Of a stretch of 64,000 nucleotides of DNA, positions 1-10,227 are shown piece after piece. This DNA comes from Coenobita brevimanus. Its lineage: Eukaryota > Arthropoda > Malacostraca > Decapoda > Coenobitidae. The stretch's first letter is position 1, and each line of letters starts with the position of its first letter. The notes beneath the pieces are model-generated. The model had not been told where the DNA came from. It made no database searches and saw nothing but the letters and a program-made list of their open reading frames with translations. The stretch lies in the NCBI GenBank assembly GCA_032717465.1, contig CM064657.1:24803319-24867318 (forward strand), written 5' to 3'. The translations under genes and the position numbers were made by a program.

Positions 1-105
1 TTCTCTCATCACCCCATCCATATAAAGTGTATGTATATTTAACAATCATGGGGACATCACACAACCTTGTTGAACGCCCACACCAATCGTGAACATTCGT
101 TTAGA
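1..105 (-). mobile_element. RTE-C reverse transcriptase fragment
   Basis: The reverse complement reads as the palm region of an RTE-like reverse transcriptase: a VQQGCVMSP-like stretch followed, after a disturbed TA-rich stretch, by YMDGVMRE. The same stretch is present on the minus strand near 28,200-28,310 and partly on the plus strand near 3,490-3,540. It is a fragment cut by the window edge on the left and replaced by a TTA repeat on the right. It cannot encode a working enzyme. Confidence 0.7.
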
Positions 106-106
106 T

Positions 107-203
107 GACCATTATTATTATTATTAGTATTAGTATTATTATGATTATTGTTATTATTACTATTAATATTATTATTATTATTACTACTACTATTATTATT
201 ATT
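107..203. repeat. (TTA)n microsatellite
   Basis: Nearly pure TTA/TTG/TTAG triplets fill this interval. The reverse frame reads as poly-Asn and is an artefact. The tract sits directly before the leader of an RTE-C element, as does a similar tract at 9,513-9,702 before another leader copy. Confidence 0.9.
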
Positions 204-545
204 AATAATATTATGTGGTAGGTGGTGGTGACCATCATTCACTTATTTGATGTAGTTTTGCCTATGTTTTCCTTTACCTCTATCATTCTTTTTCTCTGCT
301 TGCCTTCCTTCCTTCTTATTTCATCCATCCTCCCTGTCACTTTTATTACTCTTCTTCCATTTCAGGTGACCCTACACTGAGTGACAAGCTAAATAGTTTC
401 CAGGAAACCATTTACTGTGCTGGGTAGTAACCATATAACCTGGGTTTCTGGCAGGGTTAAGTGTCCCCCAGATTCCCCTATCCAAAATCACTTAATCATG
501 GCAGTCGTTTCAGAGAGCCTCGGAGGGTCCAAAACATGCCCGGGG

Positions 546-1705
546 CCCCAACCAAATGGGCAGACTCGCATGGCCATGTGGAATGTGAGAGGTGTGAATG
601 AGGAGAGCAAGAGGGTGGAAGTGGTGAATGTGTTCAAGAGTGCGAGATATGCAGTGATGGCATTGTGTGAAACGAAGATAAAAGGGTGTGAAGTGGAGGA
701 GTGGTAGGGTGTGAAATGTGTAAGATCAGGAATGAATGAGCAAAGAAGATGCAAGGAAGGAGTTGCTTTGTTGATGAATGAGGTGTGGCAGAGTGGAATT
801 GAGAGACTACAAATGTGTCAACTCAAAGTGTATGTATGTCAAGTTCAAGTTTGAGACGGTGAAAGTGGCAGTGATTGTAGCATATGTGCTGTGTGAGGAC
901 AGGAGTGAGAGAGAAAGACTGGTTTTAGGATGAGCTGGATGAAGTAGTGGGGAAAATACCCAGGAGCTGTAAAGTGATTGTAATGGGGGATATGAATGGA
1001 AGAGTAGGCACTGGTCCTGAGGATGACATAATGGGTTGTTATGGAGTACCAGGAGAAAATGATACAGTAATGGGAAGCAACTAAAGGATATGTGTCAGGA
1101 GAGGAGATTTCAAACATAAAGATGCACATAAATATACATGGTATAGAGGGAATCGGGATTGTGTTGAAAGAAGCCAGATTGATTATGTGCTCATAGAGAG
1201 GTCAATGATGGGAATGGTTGCTGATACGAGGGCTGTAAGAGGACGATGTGGAGGTCTGTCAGATCATATGATTGTGGTATGCAAGATCAAGCTGAGAGGA
1301 GTGAGGTGGATCAGGAGAGAGAGGAGCAGTCAGGGAGAAGGACTGAAAGTTGTGAAGTTGAGGATCAAAGAAATGGCAGATGAGCACAGGACCAAAGTAG
1401 AGGAGGAGTTAGAATCAGTGAATTGGAATGAAATGGATCTGGACAGCCTGTGGAATGCATATAGGGATTGCTTAGTTAGGAATGCTAAAGTGTTGTGTGT
1501 GGCAAGAGTAACAACGAAGAAGAAAGGTACGGCATGGTGGGATGAGGAGGTTAAGAGAAAGGTGGAGAAAAAGAGGATGAAGTGGCAAAAGTGGTTACAG
1601 GACAGGGGTTCAGATAAAATAAGAACTGAATATATTAAGAGCAAGAAGCATGCAAAGAGACTAGTCAAGAGGAAAAGGAAGGAGGTAAATGATGATCTAC
1701 TGTAG
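546..1705 (+). pseudogene. RTE-C endonuclease domain, degenerate
   Basis: The first frame (417-707) contains the endonuclease start MWNVRGVNEE and the catalytic-type glutamate in CETKI, then stops at TAG 705-707. Further stops and shifts follow. The frame reopens around 1,187-1,705 with the end of the endonuclease, including LSDHMIVVCKI (the SDH motif), and a basic linker with GTAWWDEEVKRKV. This would nick target DNA in a live element. The frame ends at TAG 1,703, just before the RTE-A insertion. Order and motifs are those of AP-endonuclease LINEs; the protein is dead. Confidence 0.75.
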
Positions 1706-1721
1706 GAAGAAAATTGAATGC

Positions 1722-2049
1722 TATCTCTATCTATTCTATTCTATCTATAGCCCGACGCCCTAATCCCGCAAAGGGTGGCCGCAGACAAAACGCCTCCAAG
1801 TCACTCTGTCACCCACCATTTGACTACCCTCCCCCCAACTCACCCCCCCTCCCTCCTATACCTCTCAACTCCATCCCTCCACCTCATCCTCGGTCTACCC
1901 CTCCCTCTCCCTCCCTCCACCTCACCTACATACACCCTCTTAGTCAGTCTTTCATTCTCCATCCTCTCCACATGTCCAAACCACCTCAGTGTATTTCTCC
2001 TAATCTTTTCAACCACATCCACATCTACCCCACAACGTTCCTTCACTTC
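1722..2049 (-). mobile_element. 5'-truncated RTE-A insertion with target-site duplication
   Basis: The reverse strand carries only the last part of RTE-A: residues RWFGHVERMENERLTKR and a GRGRPRMRWRDGVERY box, then the 3' UTR and a TAGA-type tail (TCTATC repeats on this strand). The 8-base sequence TTGAATGC occurs on both sides (1,714-1,721 and 2,050-2,057), which fits a target-site duplication. Removing the insert brings the two parts of the RTE-C linker back together. The heavy 5' truncation is usual for target-primed reverse transcription. Confidence 0.85.
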
Positions 2050-2057
2050 TTGAATGC

Positions 2058-2743
2058 AAACTATGAAAATAGGAGTTTATTCTGGAAAGAGGTACGGAAA
2101 TGTAGAAGTGAAAGCGAAAAGAAATGTGATGGTGTGAAGGATGTAGGTGGTAGATTATTAACCATGGGGGTGAAGTAAGGACCAGATGGAAAGAATATTT
2201 TGAAAGCCTGAAGAATGGGAATAGATAGAGCAGAGTGGCTGTAAACATGATTGGTTTTGGGAATGTGCAGAGAAGGAATGCAGTGCCAGGAGATGTGACA
2301 CTCGCATAGGTGAAGAGTGCTCTGAAGCGACTGAAAAATGGGAAAGCAGCTGGGGTTGATGACGTGTATGCAGAGATACTTAAATGTAGTGGAGAGAGTG
2401 GAATTAAATATTTGCTGGATATATGTAAGAAGGCATGGATGAGTGAAACTGTGCCTGCAGAGTGGAAAAAGGCTGTGATTGTACCCCTGTACAAAAATAA
2501 AGGTGAGAGAAGTGAGTGCAAAATTATCATGGCATAAGTTTATTGAGTGTAGTAGGAAAGGTAAAATTATCGTGGCATAAGTTTATTGAGTGTAGTAGGA
2601 AAGGTAAAATTATCATGGCATAAGTTTATTGAGTGTAGTAGGAAAGGTATATGGAAGAAGTATTATAGAGAAAGTAAGAAAGAAGTCCTAGTGAGTGATG
2701 AACAGGGTGGCTTTAGGAGAGGCAGGAGATGTGTGGATCAGAT
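2058..2743 (+). pseudogene. RTE-C linker and reverse transcriptase N-terminal part
   Basis: This part reads LFWKEVRKCRSESEKKCDG, then NGKAAGVDDVYAEILK (finger region) and EWKKAVIVPLYKNKGERSEC, followed by a tandem triplication and a degenerate EEQGGF/GRRCVDQ-like region. Frameshifts and stops are present. It continues after the Tigger fragment at about 3,491. Confidence 0.75.
2521..2649 (+). repeat. Three tandem copies of a 43-base unit
   Basis: The unit starts AAATTATCATGGCATAAG and ends AGGAAAGGTA. It is repeated three times in a row with one base change (ATCATGG versus ATCGTGG in the middle copy). The unit is part of the RTE-C reverse transcriptase gene and is single in the reversed copy near 28,660, so it expanded in this copy. 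Confidence 0.9.
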
Positions 2744-3490
2744 ACAGTAAAAGTCCAATATTTTGTCATCCAAATCCCCGGCAAATCTGACATTTCGGCA
2801 GTTTTGAGAAATAGTCCCATTTACGAAAATCTCCGATCGTTCAGCAGATTCTCCGATTTTTTTCGTCAGTCTTGAAATTCTCCATGAGGCTCGCCCGCTA
2901 GCTACCCGCCTTTACCCGCCTTAGTGAGTGAGATAGTGAAAGTGATGGAACGAGTCTACCACTGCCATGAAGCTCAGAGGCTAGCTCTTTCTCCTATAGC
3001 ATAAAGAGAGGACAAACATGTAGTGAGTCTAGCATGGGAAAGAGAATCTGTTTCGCCATTCTTCCGCCATTCTTCCGAGTTGTTGCCGTGCTGCTGCCGA
3101 CCTCTCTTGATTCTTCTGTGTGCTTTGTGAACTTCGTACCGAAATACCTCTGAAATTACTATTCGAGTGTGCTGTAAGCACCGTAACATCAGACAGGAGC
3201 TTTGTAACACCTGAGTAGACCAGTCGTGTGTTGTGAACAGTATAAACATCTTCTGCGTGCTTTGAAAATGGCCTCCACGTGTGGAAAGTTAACTGGTGTT
3301 AGCAAGAAGCGTACACATAAGATGTTGACTATTGCTCGGAAAATTGAGCTGTTGAAAAAATTAGAGGCTGGCATGAGTAGGAAACAGATTATGGATGAGT
3401 TTAACGTAAGCTCCTCTGCTCCCTCCTCTCCATCACCAACAGCAGTCTCTGAACCTCAAGCTCTACTGCCGCAGCAACAGGGAGAAGAGT
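2744..3490 (+). mobile_element. Tigger/pogo-type transposon fragment inside RTE-C
   Basis: It begins with TACAGTAAAAGTCC, a pogo-type terminal sequence starting in CAGT after TA. A frame at 3,268-3,410 encodes a CENP-B/Psq-type helix-turn-helix, with TIARKIELLKKLEAGMSRKQ followed by IMDEFNVSS. Such domains bind the terminal repeats in Tigger transposases. The catalytic part and the right terminal repeat are missing, and RTE-C sequence resumes at about 3,491. Probably an insertion later cut down by deletion. Confidence 0.65.
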
Positions 3491-4206
3491 CCCCATGGTT
3501 GTTCTATATATATATATATATATGGATGGGGTGATGAGAGAAGTAAAAACACAAGTACGGAGAGAAGGATGACGTTGGTAATGAATGGTGATGGATGGAA
3601 TATCTCAAATCTGTTGTATGCTGATGATGCGGTACTGCTTGCAAGTACCAGACAAGAACTTGGTAGGCTAGTGCAGAGTTTTGCTGATGTCTGTGAGGAT
3701 CGTGCCTTGAGATTAAATGTAAAAAAGAGTAAAGTGATGGTTATTGAGAGAGAAGGTAACTCCCAGTGTGATATAATGGTGAATGGAGAGATAATGGATT
3801 TGGTGAGAGAGTTCAAGTACCTGGGTACAGTGATAGAAAAGAGAGGAAAATGTGCAAAAGAAGTGGAAAGTAGAGTGATACAAGGAAAAAAAGTAGCTGG
3901 TGCAATGAAGGCCTTGGTTAGAAACAGAGGCTTGAGTGTTGCAGCTGCACAAGGCTTACAAGAAGGAGTGTTAGTGCCAACCTTAACATATGGATGTGAG
4001 ACTATGGTGTGGCATGAAAATGAAAAGTCAGTAGTAAGAGCAGTGGAGATGGGACTGCCTAGGAATGTATATGGAGTACAGAGGGTGGATAGGATATGAA
4101 ATACTGTAATGTGATTCATGAAAGATGTGGAGTGAGGAAGTCTATGACACCAGAATCGAAGAGAGTGTACTGAGATGGTATGGTCATGTGAGAGAATGCA
4201 TAACAA
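3491..4206 (+). pseudogene. RTE-C reverse transcriptase, palm to thumb
   Basis: The frame at 3,569-4,099 has LLYADDAVLLAS (the YADD active site), LRLNVKKSKVMVIERE, FKYLGTVIEKRG, and the LTYGCETMVW region. Upstream, a run of TA dinucleotides (3,507-3,522) has expanded inside the position where the sister lineages read LFNIYMDG. The frame breaks near 4,096 and is cut by RTE-D at 4,208. The remaining C-terminal end lies at 6,331. Confidence 0.8.
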
Positions 4207-4207
4207 T

Positions 4208-6330
4208 CTATCTATCTATCTATATACCTAGGCTGCTTCCCCCAAGGAAAGGGAGGTAGCCGAGACAGGACGACTCACTCTCCATTTACTCATCCATTCA
4301 AACACATTTATTCGCATCTTAGCCCCAAAGGGGAGAACGGACAGATCCTCACTGCATCACAACGCACAAGGGTCAACTGCGCAATGCAATCAGTGACATC
4401 CACAGCTGGGCCCGACAGCAGAACTGGTTTACCCCTGCCACATCATAACAGACCCATCCCCTTACCCGCACCTGACCTGACTAGCTGATCAGACCAAAAG
4501 CGGGAGAATATCCCCTCAGGGCTGCGTCATCACTTATTCATTCACAATTTCTCTCCATTTATTTCTGTCACGCACAGCCACTCTTCCTTGCTCAACAGAC
4601 ATCCCTCTCGCATCCAGCGCTCTCTTCACACTGTCCATCCATCCTATTCGTGGTCTTCCTCTCAGTCTTACACCTCTCACATCAGATCTAGTTATCTTTT
4701 TCACCAATCGCTCATTATCCATTCTCTCCATATGCCCAAACCATTGCAACACCCTCTGCTCAACTCTACCAGCCATCTCCCGAACAACTCCAGTTCTCCT
4801 TCGCACTTCATCATTTCGCACTCGATCCATACGCGTCACTCCACACATACTCCTCAGACATCTCATCTCCATTACATTCAAACTTTTCCTCTCTGCTACA
4901 CCCATATTCCATGTTTCAGCCCCATATAATGCAGTCGGTACCACAACACCCTCATACAGCCTTCTCTTTACATCCATTCTAAGCGAACGACATTTAAACA
5001 CTTTTTTCATTCCTCCCAGCACCTTTCCTACTTCATTTATTCTAAACTTCACTTCTGCATCTATTCTTCCATCCACAGCAACATGTGACCCTAGATATTT
5101 AAAACAACCTACCTCCTCAAGCAACTCACCATTCAAAACTATATTCATCCCCCTACCATCTATCAACCTCGTACACTTCATCACTTTACTCTTATTCTCA
5201 TTTACTTTCAATTTCCTCCTTTCACACACCCTTCCAAACTCCTCTACCAACTGTCTCAATCTCTCCTCTGAATCAGTCACCAGTGCAGTATCATCTGCAA
5301 ACAGCAGCTGCTTCAGATTCCACTCTCCTCCATCAACATTTACCAGACTCAGACCACCTAAAACTCTTGCATTCACCTCCCTTACAACACCATCCATGTA
5401 AATATTAAACAACCAAGGCGACATCACACATCCCTGTCGCAGCCCCACTCTCACGGGAAACCAATCACTCACAGCATTTCCCACTCTTACACACGCTCTA
5501 CTATTTACATAAAAACTTTTCACCCCTTTTAGTAACCTACCATCAAGTCCATACAATCTTAAAACAGTCCACAAAGCCTCCCTATCAATTCTATCATACG
5601 CTTTCTCTAAATCCATAAATGCCCAAAACACATCCTTGCCTTTCGCTAAATACTTTTCACACACTTGTCTCACAGCAAACACCTGATCAACGCATCCCCT
5701 CCCTCTCCTAAAGCCACACTGCTCATCACTAATCACTCCCTCTGTACCCTCTCTAACTCTCATAATTAACACTCTACCATACACTTTACCTACAACACTC
5801 AACAGACTTATACCCCTAAAGCTAGTACATTCATACTTATCACCCTTGCCTTTATACAACGGGACCACACAAGCACTTGCCCAGTCAACTGGCACCATAC
5901 CTTTCTCAAAGCACACATTCAATAATCTTACTAACCAGTCAACAATATTCACTCCACCACCCTTCAGGCATTCCACAGCACACCCATCCATACCTGCAGC
6001 TTTCCCTGTTTTCATCTCCTTTACTGCCTTCTCCACTTCCTCCTTCGTGATCAAAGAATCATTCAACTCTCCCAACACATTTATTCCTTGCACCCTTCTA
6101 TCTGCCACAATCTCAGCCACCCTTTCCTCCTCTACATTTAACAATCTTTCAAAATACTCTGCCCATCTCTTCCTTACTGCATCCATCTCAATTAACATCC
6201 TTCCATCCTCTGCTTTTACTCGTTCTTCCTTCCCAGACTCTCCCTTTCGCACCCTTTTCACCTCCTTCCAAAACATTTTCTTATTCTGTTGAAAATTCTC
6301 TGTCAGCCGCCTACCCCACCTCTCATCTGC
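4208..6330 (-). mobile_element. RTE-D copy, 5'-truncated, inserted in RTE-C
   Basis: The 3' end is at the left and starts with a (TCTA)n tract, i.e. a GATA-type tail on the coding strand, then a 3' UTR of about 320 bases unlike those of RTE-A and RTE-B. The coding part runs to about 6,318, where sequence homologous to the surrounding RTE-C resumes. The endonuclease is absent. I could not define a clean target-site duplication. It is the only RTE-D copy in the window. Confidence 0.8.
4534..6318 (-). CDS. RTE-D reverse transcriptase, open but lacking the endonuclease
   Basis: About 600 codons are open without a stop, on the minus strand. In order: a basic linker (FWKEVKRVRKGESGKEE), KTGKAAGMDGCAVECL (fingers), [49 protein letters not shown] (first catalytic Asp), RQGCVMSPWLFNIYMDG, LLFADDTALVTD (catalytic Asp pair), KLKVNENKSKVMKC, CFKYLGSHV, PTALYGAETW, LQWFGHMERMDNERLVKK and GRPRIGWMDSV. 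All reverse transcriptase motifs are intact, so this insertion is fairly young. The open frame continues upstream to 6,390 into host RTE-C sequence; that part does not belong to it. Not autonomous because the endonuclease is missing. Confidence 0.75.
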   Translation of the reverse strand, partial: WGRRLTENFQQNKKMFWKEVKRVRKGESGKEERVKAEDGRMLIEMDAVRKRWAEYFERLLNVEEERVAEIVADRRVQGINVLGELNDSLITKEEVEKAVKEMKTGKAAGMDGCAVECLKGGGVNIVDWLVRLLNVCFEKGMVPVDWASACVVPLYKGKGDKYECTSFRGISLLSVVGKVYGRVLIMRVREGTEGVISDEQCGFRRGRGCVDQVFAVRQVCEKYLAKGKDVFWAFMDLEKAYDRIDREALWTVLRLYGLDGRLLKGVKSFYVNSRACVRVGNAVSDWFPVRVGLRQGCVMSPWLFNIYMDGVVREVNARVLGGLSLVNVDGGEWNLKQLLFADDTALVTDSEERLRQLVEEFGRVCERRKLKVNENKSKVMKCTRLIDGRGMNIVLNGELLEEVGCFKYLGSHVAVDGRIDAEVKFRINEVGKVLGGMKKVFKCRSLRMDVKRRLYEGVVVPTALYGAETWNMGVAERKSLNVMEMRCLRSMCGVTRMDRVRNDEVRRRTGVVREMAGRVEQRVLQWFGHMERMDNERLVKKITRSDVRGVRLRGRPRIGWMDSVKRALDARGMSVEQGRVAVRDRNKWREIVNE

Positions 6331-6745
6331 TGAGAGTGAAAAAGGAATATCTGAGCAAATTGGAAGGAGGGAGGGGGCGAGGTAGACCAAGGAGAAGGTG
6401 GAGAAATATGGTCGATGAGTGTGTGAGGAAGAGAGGTTTGGAAGTCGGTGAGGCTAGGGAACTGACAAGAGATCGAGCTGGCTAGATGAGTGTTGTGAGG
6501 AGAAGTGCATGATCAGGGATTTGGCACCCTTTTTTAACGTGGCAGCATCTGGATTGACTCAGTCAGATACGTTTATGTGAAGCTACAGAACGTTGTGAAT
6601 GTTTTTGGTGTTTCCTATAGAGCCAGGATTCTGGGGGCTTGAATGATGAGTGAATGGAAGCGTGGCTTATTGGATAGGGCAAATTTGGGCTGTCTGGACA
6701 TTGCTATTTCTCACCGTGCCCTAGGGTGGGAAAGGAGGCCTGGAT
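6331..6745 (+). mobile_element. RTE-C C-terminal end and 3' UTR
   Basis: Sequence resumes with KKEYLSKLEGGRGRGRPRRR-type coding, WRNMVDECVRKRGLEVGEAR, and a stop, then a 3' UTR of some 230 bases ending in a GATGATGATGATTATT tail. The same 3' UTR is found reversed at 26,255-26,385 and 27,264-27,420. Lineage C thus ends in a GAT-type tail, not the GATA-type tail of A, B and D. Confidence 0.75.
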
Positions 6746-6794
6746 GATGATGATGATTATTATTATTATCTTATTATCTTATTGTTATTGTTAC

Positions 6795-9416
6795 TGGCGA
6801 TTGTATGTGTGTATGCCCCGACAGAGGATCGAATGGCAAGAGTGAAAGATGAGTTTTGGGCGAGTGTAGAAGCGTGTATGGACAAGTTTGAGAGGAGCGA
6901 GAGAGTGCTGTTGATTGGAGACATGAATGGCAAAGTTGGGAATGTACGAGTGGATGGAGTGGTTGATCAGTGGGGTGTGCCAGCTGATGTAGATGGGAAT
7001 GGAAGTGCTTTGGTGGACATCTGTGCTTGTAAGGGGTTGGCAATAGCCAACACCTACTTTTAGCATAAGATGATCCACCGGTATACGTGGAGAGTAATGA
7101 GGAGGATGGATGGTGAACTTGTTGAACAAAAGGCAGTGATAGACTACATGTGTGTGGATGAGCGAATGAGAAGACAAGTGTTGGATGCAAGAGTGTGGAG
7201 AGGGTGGGGGAATGGAGTCCCGGACCATCACTTAGTGATGGCCAAGGTAGAGCTGCAAAGAAAGTGGTTGAGGAGACGAAGGGGAAGACAGGAGGAAGCA
7301 ACTCCTGTGAGAAGAGTGGAGAAATTGCAAGATAGTGAGAAAATGACAGAGTATAAGAGCATAGTGGAAGAAAGACTGGGAAGGTATGAGCTAGAGCAGA
7401 TGGAAGGGGCGGAAGACGTATGTAAGATATTCACGGAAGAGATAGGCGCAGCGTGTGAGGCAGTTTGTGGAGTGAGGAGGAGATGCAAGGGTGTGCAAGG
7501 GACAGCATGATGGAATGATGAGGTGAAACGAGCTGTGGAACAAAAGAAGAAGGCATATAGTGAATGGTTAGCGAGTAGAGGTAGGGGAGAAGATGAGAGA
7601 GAGAAGAGAGAGGTATATGTGAGCAGGAGAAGGGAGGTTAAGAGACTGGTGAAGGAGAGTAAAAAGAAAGTGGATGAGGAGTTTGGGAGGAATCTGAGTG
7701 TGAAATGGAAGGAGAATAAGAAATTGTTTTGGAAGGAGGTAAAGAAAGTAAGGCAGTGTGAAAGGGGAAATAGTAGGGGAGTGAAAGATAGGAATAATAG
7801 ATTGTTGGTGGAGAAGAGAGAGAAACTGAGGAGATGGAAGGAGCACTTTGAGGATTTGTTGAATGTGGAAAGTGAGAGCAGTGCAAGTATAAGTGGTTGG
7901 GGAATGGCTGGGAGAAGAAGAGATGAGAGGAGGGAGGAAGAGATCAGTAGGGCGGAAGTAGTGGAAGCGATGGAGAATATTAAGTTGGGAAAGGCCCCAG
8001 GAATTGTTGGAGTGTGTGGTGAAATGCTTAAGTATGGGGGTGAGATTGTTGTTGAGTGGATATGGAGGTTGTGTAGATTGGCTTGGGAAGAGGGAAGGGT
8101 TCCAGAGGACTGGAAATCAGATATAATTGTTCCTTTATACAAAGGAAAAGGAGAGAGAGAAGTATGTGGTAACCATAGGGGTATTTGCCTACTTAGTGTG
8201 ACTGGTAAAATATATGGTAGAATACTCATTGATAGGGTTAAACATATGACAGAGGAGCTAGTTGGAGAAGAACAAGGGGGATTTAGGAAGGGAAAAGGGT
8301 GTGTAGATCAGATATTTGTTCTAAGATGTTTAGTGGAGAAGTATCTAGAGAAGGGAAGGAAAGTGTATGCTGCCTTCATGGACTTGGAGAAAGCTTATGA
8401 CAGAACAGATAGGCAAGGTATATGGAAGGTATTAAGAATATATGGAGTGGAGGGGAAATTGTTGAGTGCTGTGAAGAGTATGTACGAGGGAGCTAGGGCT
8501 ACGGTGCGAGTGGATGGTGAGCTGAGTGAGTTTTTTTATCTCAATGTGGGACTGAAACAGGGTTGTGTGATGTCTCCATGGCTATTTAATATATACATGG
8601 ATGGGGTTGTAAAGGAGGTGCAGGGTAGGGCAGTGGATGTGGGGGTGGCTCTAATGAATGAGGGTGAGATTTGGAAGCTTCCGGTGTTGCTGATTGCTGA
8701 TGATACAGTACTGTTGAGTGAAGATGAATGGGAGTTGCAAGGTTTGGTGAATGAATTTGGGACAGTGTGTAGGAGAAGGAATCTGAAAGTTAATGTAAAC
8801 AAAAGTAAAGTTATGGTGCTTGAGAGGAATGAAGTCACAGAGTGTGCAGTGAGGTTGGATGGTGATGATATGGAGAATGTGAGTGCATTCAAGTACTTGG
8901 GTAGTGTGATGAGTAAGGATGGAACTTTGGGGGATGAAGTGTGTGAAAGGGTACAGCAGGGAAGGAAGGTCGTTGGTACACTGAAAGCAGTGATGAGAAA
9001 TAGGGAGGTGAGTATGGAAGTTAAGAAGTCACTGCATGATAGTACAGTGTATTGTGATCCCTACCCTGACGTATGGAAGCGAGGCATGGACCTTGCAAGA
9101 GGGGAACAAGTCAAGAGTGAGGGCAGTGGAAATGAGTTACTTGAGAGGAGCATGTGGAGTGACGTGGAGGGACAGGTTGACGAATGAAGAAGTGAAGGAA
9201 CGGTGTGGGGTGGATGTGGATGTGGTTGAGAAGATTAGGAGAAATACACTGAGGTGGTTTGGACATGTGAAGAGAATGGAGAATGAAAGACTGACTAAGA
9301 GGGTGTATGTAGGTGAGGTGGAGGGAGGGAGAGGGAGAGGTAGACCGAGGATGAGGTGGAGGGATGGAGTTGAGAGGTATATGAGGGAGGGGGGGGGTGA
9401 GTTGGTGGGAGGGTAG
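6795..9416 (+). pseudogene. RTE-A endonuclease and reverse transcriptase, broken
   Basis: Endonuclease: LLIGDMNGKVGNV, DICACKGLAIANTYF, IDYMCVDERMRR, PDHHLVMAKV. Linker: VKRAVEQKKKAYSEWLA. Reverse transcriptase: [100 protein letters not shown] (F of FADD replaced by I), NVNKSKVMVLERNE, FKYLGSVMSKDG. Stops lie at TAG 7,061-7,063 and TGA 7,508-7,510. A 7-base insertion near 9,043-9,050, seen by comparison with 63,207, shifts the frame; the C-terminal end (HVKRMENERLTKR, GRGRPRMRWRDG) continues in another frame to 9,416. Dead copy. Confidence 0.85.
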
Positions 9417-9512
9417 TCATTTGGTGGGTGACAGAGTGACTTGGAGGCGTTTTGTCTGCGGCCACCCTTTGCTGGATTAGGGCGTCGGGCTATAGATAGA
9501 TAGATAGATAGA
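6795..9512 (+). mobile_element. RTE-like retrotransposon, lineage A, copy 1
   Basis: A 5'-truncated element that begins within the endonuclease (AIVCVYAPTEDRMARVKDEF) directly after the GAT/ATT tail of RTE-C and ends with the RTE-A 3' UTR and a (TAGA)n tail at about 9,490-9,512. Its nearest relative here is the copy at 55.9-63.7 kb. The coding part is described separately. Confidence 0.85.
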
Positions 9513-9702
9513 ATTATTGTTATTGTTATTATTATTACAATATTAACATTGTTACTATTATGATTATTATTATTGTTATTATTATAACTATTATTATTAT
9601 TATTATTATTTTGGTTATTTTTATTGCGGTATTATTATTTTTATTATTATTATTATTATTATTATTGTTGTTGTTACTAGTAATATTATTATTATTATTA
9701 GG
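9513..9702. repeat. (TTA)n microsatellite
   Basis: About 190 bases of TTA/TTG triplets follow the RTE-A tail and precede a leader of the short retroposon. No gene is visible. Confidence 0.9.
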
Positions 9703-9704
9703 TG

Positions 9705-9950
9705 GGGTGGCTTGATGGTAGGTGGGGGGTGCTCACCATCCACTGACTTGCAGTAGTGCAGCCCTCAGGAGCCTGCCTTTTCCTCTTTTCTTTCCTTCTT
9801 TCCTTTTCTGTCTTTCTTTCCTTCATTCTTTCTTTTTCCTTCTGTTTACGGGTGCCTGTACACTGAGTTACAAGCCAAATGGTTTCCCGTACACTGAGAA
9901 ACCATTTACTACGGTGGATGGTAACTATATAACCAAATTATGTTGCCTGG
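9705..9950 (+). mobile_element. Short retroposon leader fragment
   Basis: The segment matches the leader of RTE-C (206-475) and the reversed short retroposons at 32.4 and 47.4 kb: a GGTAGGTGG start, a pyrimidine-rich stretch of TTTCCTT repeats, CAAGCCAAATGGTTTCCC, AAACCATTTAC and GGATGGTAACTATATAACC. Coding potential is absent. The 3' tail typical of the family is missing, so this is a truncated copy or the leader of a lost RTE. Confidence 0.7.
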
Positions 9951-10227
9951 TGGTTTGGTGGGCAATTAAGGTGCTCCAATCGGATTGAGCTAGTGCAGGT
10001 CTATATCTAAGGGGTGGTTGGAGTTTATTGCTCACGTAATGCCACTGAAGGATGAGTGAGGCTGGCCACTTTCATCCTAAATGTCAGGACCAACTTGCCT
10101 AGCTCCAGGCTCCTATGCTCTTCATGAGGCAACATTGGATTAGATGATGAATGAATGAAAGAGTTATTATTATCCTGCATTAAGAAGAGCAGGTATTGGA
10201 ATTGCAATAATTAATTAAAGTGATGAT
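9951..10227. other. Unassigned segment
   Basis: No gene or terminal repeat seen. The segment ends in an ATGAATGAATGAAAG and TTATTATTAT stretch that could be the worn tail of a retroposon. Confidence 0.4.

Larger units (their letters stand above)
206..6745 (+). mobile_element. RTE-like non-LTR retrotransposon, lineage C, with nested insertions
   Basis: A near full-length but broken element. It starts with a non-coding leader (about 206-545) that recurs in the short retroposons near 9.7, 32.4 and 47.4 kb. An AP-type endonuclease follows (about 546-1,300; start motif MWNVRGVNEE, glutamate in CETKI), then the linker and reverse transcriptase (2,058-2,743 and 3,491-4,200), the C-terminal WFGHV/GRGRPRRRW region (resuming at 6,331) and a 3' UTR ending in a GAT/ATT-rich tail near 6,745. 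It is interrupted by an RTE-A piece (1,722-2,049), a Tigger fragment (2,744-3,490) and an RTE-D copy (4,208-6,330). A reversed copy lies at 26,249-29,205. Clade assignment to RTE rests on remembered motif order and is moderately sure. Confidence 0.75.

Noticed and set aside
57..242. Asn-rich open frame on the minus strand
   Set aside because: It is a TTA triplet repeat read in frame; no other coding sign.
3226..3534. Independent host DNA-binding protein gene
   Set aside because: The helix-turn-helix belongs to a Tigger fragment with a pogo-type end just upstream, inside an RTE; no sign of domestication such as an intact long frame.
7228..8229. 333-codon Ser/Leu/Pro/Thr-rich frame on the minus strand of RTE-A, and similar ones opposite RTE-B copies
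   Set aside because: Antisense shadows of the purine-rich reverse transcriptase genes; they recur with each copy and show no domain.
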